64,000 nucleotides of DNA, taken from Marinicella meishanensis (GTDB lineage Bacteria; Pseudomonadota; Gammaproteobacteria; Xanthomonadales; Marinicellaceae). The notes beneath the pieces are model-generated. The model saw only the letters and a program-made list of their open reading frames with translations, was not told where the DNA came from and searched no databases. Below, in pieces: positions 54,291 to 62,719 of the stretch. How positions within the stretch are numbered: the stretch's first letter is position 1; every line of letters begins with the position of its first letter. The DNA lies in assembly GCF_019931145.1 (NCBI RefSeq), contig NZ_JAIOUV010000011.1:1-64000 (forward strand). Direction: 5' to 3'. A program made the translations under genes and the position numbers.

Positions 54291-54769
54291 TATTTCACGA
54301 GCCTCATTCTGATGTTGGTTAATCCCAGTGATGCATCAACCACATTGACATCCATCAGGTCGACCGCCACGCCATGATCGTGGGCCAATTGGTGCACCCA
54401 GTCGATCACTTGATCAAATGACACTCCCTGAAACCACACGGTCAGGCTGTTGGCATCGATTGGCTCGGTGCGGTTGACTTTATCTTGTAGATTCAATAAC
54501 CGCAGTTGCCCATCCACCCATGAAGACAAGGTCATGCCAACCGGGATGGGCTGTACCTGGGTGCGGGCTTGCGTGCCCATGGAGGCCACCATGCGCTGCA
54601 TTTGTTGTAACTGTCCGGTCAACCTTTGTTTGGTCTCGGCTTGTTGCGCAATGTATCGCGTCACGGGCTGATAGACAGCCACCCAAAACAAAGCCATGGC
54701 GATCAACACCACACCGATGCGCAGCAATCGCCGTTCATTGTCGGTCAAATTAAACCACCAATTCTTCAT
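54290..54769 (-). CDS. gspM: Type II secretion system protein M
   Basis: GspM binds GspL in the inner-membrane platform. The 159-aa protein has a short cytoplasmic start with WFNLTDNERRLL, one membrane segment (about 15-35: IGVVLIAMALFWVAVYQPV) and a periplasmic ferredoxin-like domain. Length matches the family (about 150-165). It overlaps gspL by 4 bases and gspN by 1 base. Confidence 0.93.
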   Translation of the reverse strand: MKNWWFNLTDNERRLLRIGVVLIAMALFWVAVYQPVTRYIAQQAETKQRLTGQLQQMQRMVASMGTQARTQVQPIPVGMTLSSWVDGQLRLLNLQDKVNRTEPIDANSLTVWFQGVSFDQVIDWVHQLAHDHGVAVDLMDVNVVDASLGLTNIRMRLVK

Positions 54770-55941
54770 CTGGGCACCATGGTTAAAATGGATTTAAAGG
54801 TGTTGTCTTCGGTCAACTCATTGACGCCTATTTGCACTTGATAGGCGAAGGCATGGCGTTCCAATGCCTGGTGAAAATCATTGATGGCCTTCATGTCTGG
54901 TCCGGTGATTTGTATCTCCATTTTTTGTTCTACCAGCCGCAAACCACCGATGCTCACGGCGGGTTGTTGGCGGTTGGTTTGTCCCAAATATTCAACCGCA
55001 TCCAACAACAAGCTTGAATCACCACCGTTGGCCGAAGCTTGTAATTGCAAGCGGGACTGGATGGCCGCGAATGGATCCAACAACTCCGCACCAGCGGCAT
55101 CAGAAAATGCCTGTTGCAACAGTTCGGTCTGTTGTTGTTGCAGTTGCTGCACATCACCACTGAGTGACCACCATTGGATGCTTTGAATAACCACCCAACT
55201 GAGTAACAACACAGCCAACAACAGCGGCACCAGGCGCCAGGAGGACTGGCGTTCATCAGTCGGGCCTGACTTCAATTCATCGACATACAAATCGATGGCG
55301 GGGTGTTGCAGTAAATGCGCCACACAACGGGCCTCATCCAATTCAGTGACCACCGGTAAATCATTAAATGACAAGTCTTGACCGGCATTGACCACCAGTT
55401 GTTCCATGTTTTGCGCATAAACCGGCAACAGTTGTGCCACCTGATCGTGGCCGATGCGCACGGCCGTTTCCATGCCAATGCGCACCAACGCTGAGTGCTC
55501 ATCGTGCCACAGGGTGATGACCTGAGGCGCAGCAGGCAACCAATCCACCTCACTGTGGATGGCTTTGATCGACAGGGCCTGTTGTTGGCAAGCGGCCAAC
55601 ACCTGATCCAGATAGGGTTTTTCAATGGCGGCCACGGATTGTGAGCCATCGGCATTCAAGACAAAGGCAAAGTAGTTGTCCTCGACGTCGTTACTCAGCT
55701 CTTCTTCAATGGCAAAAGGCACCGACTTGGCCAGCAATTCCAGGTTTTTTGAGGCCACATGGGTGACACTGTGGTACAACCAACTGGCCGGCAACAGCAG
55801 CACCAGCTCGTGCTTGGTCAACAGCCCATCGGTCCACTGCCCAACAGCCGTTACTTCGCAAGTATGGCTTTGCGCATCGTAGGTGATCAAAGACTGCGGG
55901 TTGCCGTCTTCGCCGATGCGCAAAATGTGCGTATTAGCCAT
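54766..55941 (-). CDS. gspL: Type II secretion system protein L
   Basis: GspL recruits the ATPase GspE to the inner membrane. The 391-aa protein has a cytoplasmic actin-like domain (about 1-230), one membrane segment (about 235-258) and a periplasmic ferredoxin-like domain (about 300-391). The cytoplasmic start IGEDGNPQSLITYDAQ and LVLLLPASWLYHSVTHV resemble GspL. It begins 28 bases after the RND gene ends, on the same strand, with no terminator between. The usual upstream gspC-gspK genes are missing here. Confidence 0.9.
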   Translation of the reverse strand: MANTHILRIGEDGNPQSLITYDAQSHTCEVTAVGQWTDGLLTKHELVLLLPASWLYHSVTHVASKNLELLAKSVPFAIEEELSNDVEDNYFAFVLNADGSQSVAAIEKPYLDQVLAACQQQALSIKAIHSEVDWLPAAPQVITLWHDEHSALVRIGMETAVRIGHDQVAQLLPVYAQNMEQLVVNAGQDLSFNDLPVVTELDEARCVAHLLQHPAIDLYVDELKSGPTDERQSSWRLVPLLLAVLLLSWVVIQSIQWWSLSGDVQQLQQQQTELLQQAFSDAAGAELLDPFAAIQSRLQLQASANGGDSSLLLDAVEYLGQTNRQQPAVSIGGLRLVEQKMEIQITGPDMKAINDFHQALERHAFAYQVQIGVNELTEDNTFKSILTMVPR

Positions 55942-55969
55942 GCATCAATGTCGTTTGAAAAGGGACTTA

Positions 55970-58351
55970 TTATATACCTTTTCGCGCCTTCGGCATCAGC
56001 CAATACGCCAAGGCTGGCAACAACACCAGGGCACCGACCATGTTCAAGATGAACATGAACGCCAGCAAAATACCCATGTCAGCCTGGAATTGCAATTCAC
56101 TGAATATCCAGGTACCCACACCAATGCCCAGGGTCAAGGCGGTGAACAGCACCGCACGCCCGGTTAAACGCAGGGTTTCGGTGTAGGCTACATACAGGTT
56201 TTGCCCCGACTTGAGCAAGGACTGTAGCCGGCTGAAGATGTATATGCCATAGTCAACGCCGATCCCCACACCCAACGCCACCACGGGTAAGGTGTTGACC
56301 TTCAAGCCGATGCCCAAGAAGGCCATCAGGGCATATGCCATGAGCGAAACCAAGGCCAGTGGCACCACAATGGCAATGGTGCCAGTGATGGAACGGAAGG
56401 TCAGCAAACACAACAAGATGATCGCGCCATAGACCATGATCAGCATCGGCATTTGCGCCCCTTTGACCACGTCATTGGTGGAAGCCATCACCCCGGCATT
56501 ACCGGTGGCCAACCTGAATTTCACCTCACCTTCCAACAAACCGCCGTTGTCATCCAATGCCGGCGGCACTTCCGCCTGATAAGCTTTGACCGCAGCAATC
56601 ACGGTGTTGATGGTGGTCGCTTTGTGATCTTCGGTGAAGATGGTGACTGGCATGACCGAACAGTCCTGATTCAACAAGCCGGTGTCGGTTTCGATGCCAG
56701 AGAGCGATTGGCGCATCACATAATTGTTGCGCGACAATTCTCGCCACTTGATGTTGCCTTCATTCCACCCAGCGGTGATGATCTTGGCAAACTGCGACAG
56801 GGTGATCACTTTTTGCACCCCGGGTACATTTTCCATGTGCCAGGCAAAGCGGTCGATGTTCTTCATCGCCTTATAGCTTTCAGTACAGGCATTGGAAGAG
56901 GTCTCGGCTATCACATTGATCATGTCAACACCCAACGAAAACTCATTGCTGATTTTCATCGCATCGGTGTTGTAGCGGGAGTCAGGCCGCAATTCAGGCA
57001 CCCCAGCTTGGGAGTCACCTATCTGCATGTCTTGGCCTTTGATGTAACTGTAACCAAACAAACCAATGGCCACCAACACCGCCAGTGAGGCCAGCGGATT
57101 CTTGGCAAAGCCCGCAATGCCTTTCCACACCCCGGAAGTTTCTTTGCGCTTGGCGAACTTGGCACAGAAGGCGTCGTAGTTTTTCATTTTTACGCCCGAC
57201 AACAACAGCGGCAGCAAGATCAAATTGGTGATGATGATCAGGGCCACACCAACGGTCGCGGTGATGGCCAATTCCTGAATGATTTCAATGTTGATGAAAT
57301 AAATCGTGGCAAAACCGATGGTGTCCGACAGCAAGGCGATCACCCCGGGAGCCAGCAAGGCCCCAAAAGCAGTCCGTGCTGCCAAATCAGAATTTTTATT
57401 GCCGTCTCCCTGCTTGACCATTTGATCGGTCCACCCGGAAATCATTTGCACCCCATGACTTACGCCGATGGCAAACACCAGGAACGGGGTCAGGATGTTC
57501 ATCGGGTCAATCCCCATGCCCATCAGTTTCAAAAAGCCCATTTGCCAAATCACCGCCACCAGTGAACAAACTATGGGATACAGGGTCAGTTTCCAGCTTT
57601 TCGAATAGCCATACAACAAAATGGCCGTGATCAGAATCGCCAAGGCAAAGAAATACAACACCGACTTGGCACCGTCGGCAATGTCACCCACGATTTTGGC
57701 AAAGCCAATGATGTGAACGGTTTGACCTTCACCTTCGAATTTGACGCGGATGTCTTCCAGCGCTTTGGCAATTTGTTGGTAATCAACTTTTTCACCGGTT
57801 TGTGGGTCGCGCTCTTGCAAGTCTGCCCACACCATGGCGCCATTGAAATCCTCGGCCACCAAACGGCCCAAAATACCCGCTTTGACGATGTTGCTGCGGA
57901 TGGTTTCAAACATGGTTTTTGATGGGGCATAGTTGGATGGGATCACGTTGCCACCGGCAAAGCCATCTTCTACCACTTCCACGAACCGCACGTTGGGGGT
58001 GAAAATCGATTTCACACTGGCCCGGTTGACGCCAGGAATGAACACCACCGCATCGGTCATGTCTTCCATTTTGTCGAAGAATTGTTCGTTGAACATGTTG
58101 CCGCTGTCATCCATCAAGGACACCAAAATGCGGTTGGCTCCCCTGAATTTCTCATGTTCCATGAATGTTTGCATGTATTCATGATCCAGTGGCAACTGCT
58201 TTTCAAAGCCGGCATCCACTTTCAACTGACTGGCGAAATAAGCCAGACCCACGGTCATGGCAAACAGCAAGAAGATGATGATTTTTTTGTTTTTGAACAG
58301 GATGGATTCACAAAAGCCGGCGAATCCTGTGTTTTGTATGGGTTGGTTCAT
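55970..58351 (-). CDS. RND-superfamily (MmpL/HpnN-like) exporter
   Basis: The 793-aa protein has two repeats of one membrane segment, a periplasmic loop domain and five membrane segments, the RND/MmpL plan without the docking extensions of AcrB. Residues near 260-300 (MGFLKLMGMGIDPMNILTPFLVFAIGVSHGVQM) and 690-725 (GIGLKVNTLPVVALGVGIGVDYGIYIFSRL) are the matched segment-4-type helices with the proton-relay residues. Members are thought to move lipids or other hydrophobic compounds. It is the last gene of the lipase-DUF1302-DUF1329-YCF48 series, 10 bases after the YCF48 gene, and just upstream of gspL. Substrate unknown. Confidence 0.9.
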   Translation of the reverse strand: MNQPIQNTGFAGFCESILFKNKKIIIFLLFAMTVGLAYFASQLKVDAGFEKQLPLDHEYMQTFMEHEKFRGANRILVSLMDDSGNMFNEQFFDKMEDMTDAVVFIPGVNRASVKSIFTPNVRFVEVVEDGFAGGNVIPSNYAPSKTMFETIRSNIVKAGILGRLVAEDFNGAMVWADLQERDPQTGEKVDYQQIAKALEDIRVKFEGEGQTVHIIGFAKIVGDIADGAKSVLYFFALAILITAILLYGYSKSWKLTLYPIVCSLVAVIWQMGFLKLMGMGIDPMNILTPFLVFAIGVSHGVQMISGWTDQMVKQGDGNKNSDLAARTAFGALLAPGVIALLSDTIGFATIYFINIEIIQELAITATVGVALIIITNLILLPLLLSGVKMKNYDAFCAKFAKRKETSGVWKGIAGFAKNPLASLAVLVAIGLFGYSYIKGQDMQIGDSQAGVPELRPDSRYNTDAMKISNEFSLGVDMINVIAETSSNACTESYKAMKNIDRFAWHMENVPGVQKVITLSQFAKIITAGWNEGNIKWRELSRNNYVMRQSLSGIETDTGLLNQDCSVMPVTIFTEDHKATTINTVIAAVKAYQAEVPPALDDNGGLLEGEVKFRLATGNAGVMASTNDVVKGAQMPMLIMVYGAIILLCLLTFRSITGTIAIVVPLALVSLMAYALMAFLGIGLKVNTLPVVALGVGIGVDYGIYIFSRLQSLLKSGQNLYVAYTETLRLTGRAVLFTALTLGIGVGTWIFSELQFQADMGILLAFMFILNMVGALVLLPALAYWLMPKARKGI

Positions 58352-58361
58352 GGTCGCCTCC

Positions 58362-59294
58362 TTATTGTGCTATGGCTTGTGATTTGTGCCCAGTTTCACC
58401 AATCAGGATGGCCTGATTGCCGGTGATCAGCACATCGGCGTAGTCATCCCCAGAATCTGCGCCAGGGAAAATTTCAATGTTGCGATCCTGGTATATCAAG
58501 CGGGCCCCATTGGCACCGACCATCAAAATTTGGTTATCGCTGAGCAAGTCAGCGCCAAACAAGTTGTTGGACAAATCGGTGTAAACCTCCTCCCAAGTCT
58601 CGCCTTGGTCTTCGGAAACCAGGATGTTGCCACGCAAACCATAAAGCACCACTTGGTCGGTCAGGGCCAACACCCCAAACATGGAACCCATGTAAGGCAA
58701 TTCGATGGCTTCCCAGGTTTCGCCGGCATCCAGACTGCGGAAGAAATATCCCGCTTCGGCGGCGATGTAGTAGTGGCCATCTTCGCTTTGGGTGATGTCA
58801 TTCAAGTGATAATCCAATTCTTCATCGATCAAATCATCGTTCCAGGTATCGCCACTGTCGGTGGTCGAAAACAAAGTGCCATATGCGCCAATCACATAAC
58901 CGTCGGTTTCACTGCTGAAATGGGCTGACAGGAAGGGCACTTCACGATCGGGGTCGTAATACTGCAACTCCCAAGTCTCACCGGCATCTTTGCTGTGAAT
59001 GATGGTGGCATCATGACCCACCGCCCACACGTGGTTGTTGTAAGCCACCACTTTGGTCAAGACCACATCCACTGGCACGTTGGGTATTTGGTACCAGGTT
59101 TTGCCGTCGTCTTTGCTTTTCAAGACATGACCGCGTTCTCCCACCATCACCATCGAAGCACCGACTTTGGTGATAGACAGCATCAGCGACTCTTCGGCCA
59201 AGGGTTTCATTTCGGCGACATTTTGTGACCATGCCTGGGTCCAGCTCAGCAGCAGACCAACACAAGCCAGGATTGTTCGTTTGTTATTCATCAT
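58362..59294 (-). CDS. YCF48-like beta-propeller protein, exported
   Basis: The 310-aa precursor has a signal peptide (about 1-24, cut near AWSQ) and repeated Asp-box/BNR-like units (SKDDGKTWYQ, SKDAGETWELQ, STTDSGDTWNDD, SLDAGETWEAI, SEDQGETWEEV), about six blades, as in Ycf48/photosystem-II assembly-like proteins. In non-photosynthetic bacteria these are uncharacterised and often adjoin RND exporters and DUF1329. A periplasmic adaptor role is inference. The start at 59294 has GGAAG about 6 bases upstream; ATG at 59291 is also possible. A terminator-like structure lies between it and the upstream gene. Confidence 0.88.
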   Translation of the reverse strand: MMNNKRTILACVGLLLSWTQAWSQNVAEMKPLAEESLMLSITKVGASMVMVGERGHVLKSKDDGKTWYQIPNVPVDVVLTKVVAYNNHVWAVGHDATIIHSKDAGETWELQYYDPDREVPFLSAHFSSETDGYVIGAYGTLFSTTDSGDTWNDDLIDEELDYHLNDITQSEDGHYYIAAEAGYFFRSLDAGETWEAIELPYMGSMFGVLALTDQVVLYGLRGNILVSEDQGETWEEVYTDLSNNLFGADLLSDNQILMVGANGARLIYQDRNIEIFPGADSGDDYADVLITGNQAILIGETGHKSQAIAQ

Positions 59295-59304
59295 GTTTTC
59301 TTCC

Positions 59305-59343
59305 AAAAAAAATGGCCATGAGCAATCACCTGCTCACAGCCAT
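59305..59343 (-). terminator. Intrinsic terminator between DUF1329 and YCF48 genes
   Basis: On the minus strand ATGGC-x3-GAGCA-loop-TGCTC-x3-GCCAT type pairing (59312-59343) is followed immediately by eight T, and then by the ribosome binding site of the YCF48 gene. It sits inside the same-strand gene series, so it probably acts as an attenuator. Confidence 0.75.
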
Positions 59344-59388
59344 TGTATGCATCTTCAACTGATACCTAAGCCAGTCATTGACACCCAA

Positions 59389-60753
59389 TCAGCGTCTGCC
59401 GCGTTTACGCAGAGCGCTTGGCGTGTAATTGGCCTCACTCAAAGGTGTGTTGAAGGTATTCACTTGGTCTTGGTTATCTAAGCCCACGGCCACGTAACGG
59501 CCTGACTGCAAGTCATGGTGGGTTTCGATGGTCGACCAAAAAGTGGGCACCTCATAATAGTTGATGCTGTGTGCTTCTGAAAAACGCCACAACTCACCCC
59601 GGCGATCATAATGGTCAGTCAACAAAATTTGATAACTGTCCTCGTCCAGGTAGAAGGTTCTGCGGCTGTTGATGTGGCGGAAGCCATCACGCAAATTGGC
59701 GTTGATCACATGCACCCGATGCAACTCATAGCGCATGTAACTTGAATCCAGGTGACCAGGTTTAACCATGTCTTCCAGTTTCGAATCATAACTGTGCGCT
59801 TTGTATGAGTTGTAAGGCACATACATTTCTTTGGTTTCGGTCCAGTCCCAAGTGAAGCGGTCCATGGCACCATTGAACATGTCGGTCATGTCATTGGTCC
59901 GCAGGCCGTCAGAAGCCGTACCGGGGTTGTCATAGGCCACGTTGGGCGCCCGTCGCACACGGCGTTGACCTGGGTTATAGATCCAGGCTTGGCGTGGGGT
60001 TTCTTTTTGGTTCATGGTTTCATGCACCAACAGCACCCGACCGGCCAAACGTGCTGGTGACTCGACCACTTGGTAGAAGTACAACAAGATGTTGTCGATG
60101 TCATCAATGGTGTTGCCAGGTACATAGTACTTACCATACAGCTCTTCCCGCAGGCGCACCAGGGTGTAGGCACCTGAGGCACTGGGTGCCACTTGGTTGT
60201 TGTAGCGTACGCCACCGGATCCTTTGAACTTCAACTTGTGATTCAAGATCAATTCATAGGCATTTTCCGGGAATGGAAAGGGAAAGCCTTCGGCCACATT
60301 GGCCACGCCTTCACCGTCAGCCACCAACTCACCAGTGCGGCCATTTTCCCGGGTTTTTTCATAAATGCGCTCGGGAAAAGAAGCCGATCTGCGGGTCGGA
60401 TAAATGTCCATCTTGAAGGTTTCTGGATACCGCTCAAACATGGCAATTTGACCCGGTGACAGCTTCGCTGCATGGTCTTGGTAGTTGCTGCTGTCAATGG
60501 TGAACAACACCTTGTCATCGGCAAATGGATCGGGGTGGTGGTCACCCACTTGATAACCCGCTGGTGGCGAAGTGATGCCACCTGTCCAGGCTGGAATGGT
60601 GCCATCAGAATTGCCAGCACGGATTGAACCCATGGGCGTCAAATCAGTGGATAATCGTTCCAGTTGGTCAGGCTTCGGGCCTGCTTGGGCAGAACCAGCG
60701 ACGACCGTCAATCCAATCAAAGTTGAAATAACTGTTTTCTTAAATAACTTCAT
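59389..60753 (-). CDS. DUF1329 family periplasmic protein
   Basis: The 454-aa precursor has a signal peptide (about 1-24, cut after AQA) and matches DUF1329 (motifs PMGSIRAGNSDGTIPAWTGGI near 40 and RVRRAPNVAYDNPGTASDGLRTND near 265). It is beta-rich with a fold related to LolB/LolA-like lipoprotein carriers by family knowledge, so binding of a hydrophobic ligand is plausible. It follows the DUF1302 gene by 18 bases. DUF1302 and DUF1329 genes usually travel together, commonly with RND exporters; the function of the pair is not firmly known. Confidence 0.93.
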   Translation of the reverse strand: MKLFKKTVISTLIGLTVVAGSAQAGPKPDQLERLSTDLTPMGSIRAGNSDGTIPAWTGGITSPPAGYQVGDHHPDPFADDKVLFTIDSSNYQDHAAKLSPGQIAMFERYPETFKMDIYPTRRSASFPERIYEKTRENGRTGELVADGEGVANVAEGFPFPFPENAYELILNHKLKFKGSGGVRYNNQVAPSASGAYTLVRLREELYGKYYVPGNTIDDIDNILLYFYQVVESPARLAGRVLLVHETMNQKETPRQAWIYNPGQRRVRRAPNVAYDNPGTASDGLRTNDMTDMFNGAMDRFTWDWTETKEMYVPYNSYKAHSYDSKLEDMVKPGHLDSSYMRYELHRVHVINANLRDGFRHINSRRTFYLDEDSYQILLTDHYDRRGELWRFSEAHSINYYEVPTFWSTIETHHDLQSGRYVAVGLDNQDQVNTFNTPLSEANYTPSALRKRGRR

Positions 60754-60771
60754 TTAATGTCCCCTCTGTTC

Positions 60772-62709
60772 TTAGAACGAGTATTTGATGTTGATAGAAG
60801 CAAAGTCCCGGTCAGATATCTGGTTGTAGACACCTGCGCCTGAGAAATTGGTGTAGCTGACGTCGGCACTCCATTTTTCCAAATAGGTGCCATTCACGCC
60901 GATGGTCCAGGACTTGCGGCCTTCGATGAAGTTACCACCAGGCCCTGGCGTGGTGCCATTGACATCGTGGTTGAACGCCAACCGGGGTGACAGGTTCCAA
61001 GACGTGCCCCAAACACCGTTGTAGTCAAATCGGGTGACCACCCGATAACCCCAAGAAAAGGCCGAAGCGAATCCTTCGGGATTTTCGGTCACAGGGTTGC
61101 GGCTGGTGCCACCGGTCAAGGTGCTCGGTCCACCACCGGTATCGGTGCCAGGGCCGTTGTAGCGCAACACATTTTGGTTGGGCAGATCCCACACATTGGT
61201 GAAGCCCACTTCGCCCAACAGCACGATTTGATCGGTGCCGAAGAACTCATTGGGACCAAACAATTTGGTCGCGGTGAATTGCAGTTGTGACACTTCATGT
61301 CGCTCCCAACCACGGATGTACTCACCGGGGCCAAAATTACCCAACTGTGACACGAAACGGTCGTACTCAGCAGGAATCAACGGGTTCAACGGTGACAAGG
61401 CAGCAAACAACACTTCCACATCATCGATTTGCAACGGCACATTGGGGCGGTATGACAACTCACCCTGCAGTGACACGCCCAAAGAGTTGATGGTGGTGTT
61501 GAAACTCAAACCATACAGGTCAATGTCTTCAGGATATTCGGTGAAGTATGAACCTGAACTGGGAGAGGTGACGCCCAGACCCACGCCTTCCTGGCCCAGG
61601 GCATAACCACTGATCAAGGGCAAACGTGAATGGTAATTCAAGTAGTACAAACCAAACTCGGTGTTGTTCAACTGCTCGGCATAATAACGGAAGGCAATGC
61701 CGTATTGACCGTCGTCATCGGTCGGTGGGGTGCCTTTGCGCAAAATGGAGAAGTTGTTGATGTTGGCCAAAGTGCCAGCAATCAACTCCGGCGGAACCGG
61801 CAATTGAGCAATGGCACCGGCGTTGGCCAGTTCTGGCACAATGCCGAAACCCAAGGCCACGTATTCACCACCTGGGGTGGCGAAATCATTGTTGCTGAAA
61901 TAGGTACCGGCTGGATCGGGATCGGTTTGTTCGAACTCAAACATGTAGACCGCTTCCATCGACAGGTTGTTGGTGATGCTGGTTGAGAATGAAATCATGT
62001 CAATCGGCAAAAAGGCCTCTTTCAACTCAGCACCGGCCACCCGAATTTTCGACACGTCGACCGGGTTGATGATGTTGATGCCTTGTTGGATGAATGTGGA
62101 CTCACCCCAGCTGACCACTTGGCGACCCAAGCGTACCGAAGCGAACTGCTCACCGATGTCGAAATCTTTGTAGACATAAGCATCCAACAAACGGAAGTCT
62201 TCACCGACAAATTCTTTGGCGGTGCGTGACAGGTCATCGTTGTCCGCGTTTTCAAAATCATAGAATCCTGTGACCCGGAAGAAAGCACCCCAAGACGGCG
62301 CGTTGAAGGCGATGTCTGAAGTGAATTTCACGGCATTGGAGATCAAATCACCCTGGTCGTAATTCAAGTTACCATCGTCAGAGTTGATGGACCAGCGACC
62401 AGGAGCCGCAATCCGTTGTGCCAATGATGATGGCAGGCCAGTGGCCAAATCGACACCCACGAAAGGATTCAAGTTGGCCTTACCGACCAAGCGGTTGTCG
62501 CGATCGGCAATCCGCCAAGACGCACCGTATGACACGGTGGTGTCAATGCTGAAAGAATAATCATCGTTGCTCCATAATTCGGCCGCTGAGACCGAACCGG
62601 AGACCCCCAATGCCGCGGCCACCAAGGCCGACTTGAGTGGGGTTAACTTCAAACGAGATGGTTTATGAGACATCGGTTGTACTCCACGCTTTTTGTATGT
62701 ATTTTTCAT
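60772..62709 (-). CDS. DUF1302 family outer-membrane porin-like protein
   Basis: The 645-aa precursor has a long signal region (about 1-45: basic start, hydrophobic SALVAAALGVSGSVSA, cut near SAAE) and matches DUF1302, a predicted outer-membrane beta barrel (DYSFSIDTTVSYGASWRI; LGRQVVSWGESTFIQQGINIINPVDVSK near 195-225; ends NIKYSF with C-terminal Phe). A start two codons earlier (62715) exists, but it abuts the GGAG; 62709 has better spacing. It follows the lipase stop by 10 bases. It probably passes or binds hydrophobic compounds at the outer membrane. Confidence 0.92.
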   Translation of the reverse strand: MKNTYKKRGVQPMSHKPSRLKLTPLKSALVAAALGVSGSVSAAELWSNDDYSFSIDTTVSYGASWRIADRDNRLVGKANLNPFVGVDLATGLPSSLAQRIAAPGRWSINSDDGNLNYDQGDLISNAVKFTSDIAFNAPSWGAFFRVTGFYDFENADNDDLSRTAKEFVGEDFRLLDAYVYKDFDIGEQFASVRLGRQVVSWGESTFIQQGINIINPVDVSKIRVAGAELKEAFLPIDMISFSTSITNNLSMEAVYMFEFEQTDPDPAGTYFSNNDFATPGGEYVALGFGIVPELANAGAIAQLPVPPELIAGTLANINNFSILRKGTPPTDDDGQYGIAFRYYAEQLNNTEFGLYYLNYHSRLPLISGYALGQEGVGLGVTSPSSGSYFTEYPEDIDLYGLSFNTTINSLGVSLQGELSYRPNVPLQIDDVEVLFAALSPLNPLIPAEYDRFVSQLGNFGPGEYIRGWERHEVSQLQFTATKLFGPNEFFGTDQIVLLGEVGFTNVWDLPNQNVLRYNGPGTDTGGGPSTLTGGTSRNPVTENPEGFASAFSWGYRVVTRFDYNGVWGTSWNLSPRLAFNHDVNGTTPGPGGNFIEGRKSWTIGVNGTYLEKWSADVSYTNFSGAGVYNQISDRDFASINIKYSF

Positions 62710-62719
62710 TGTCATCTCC

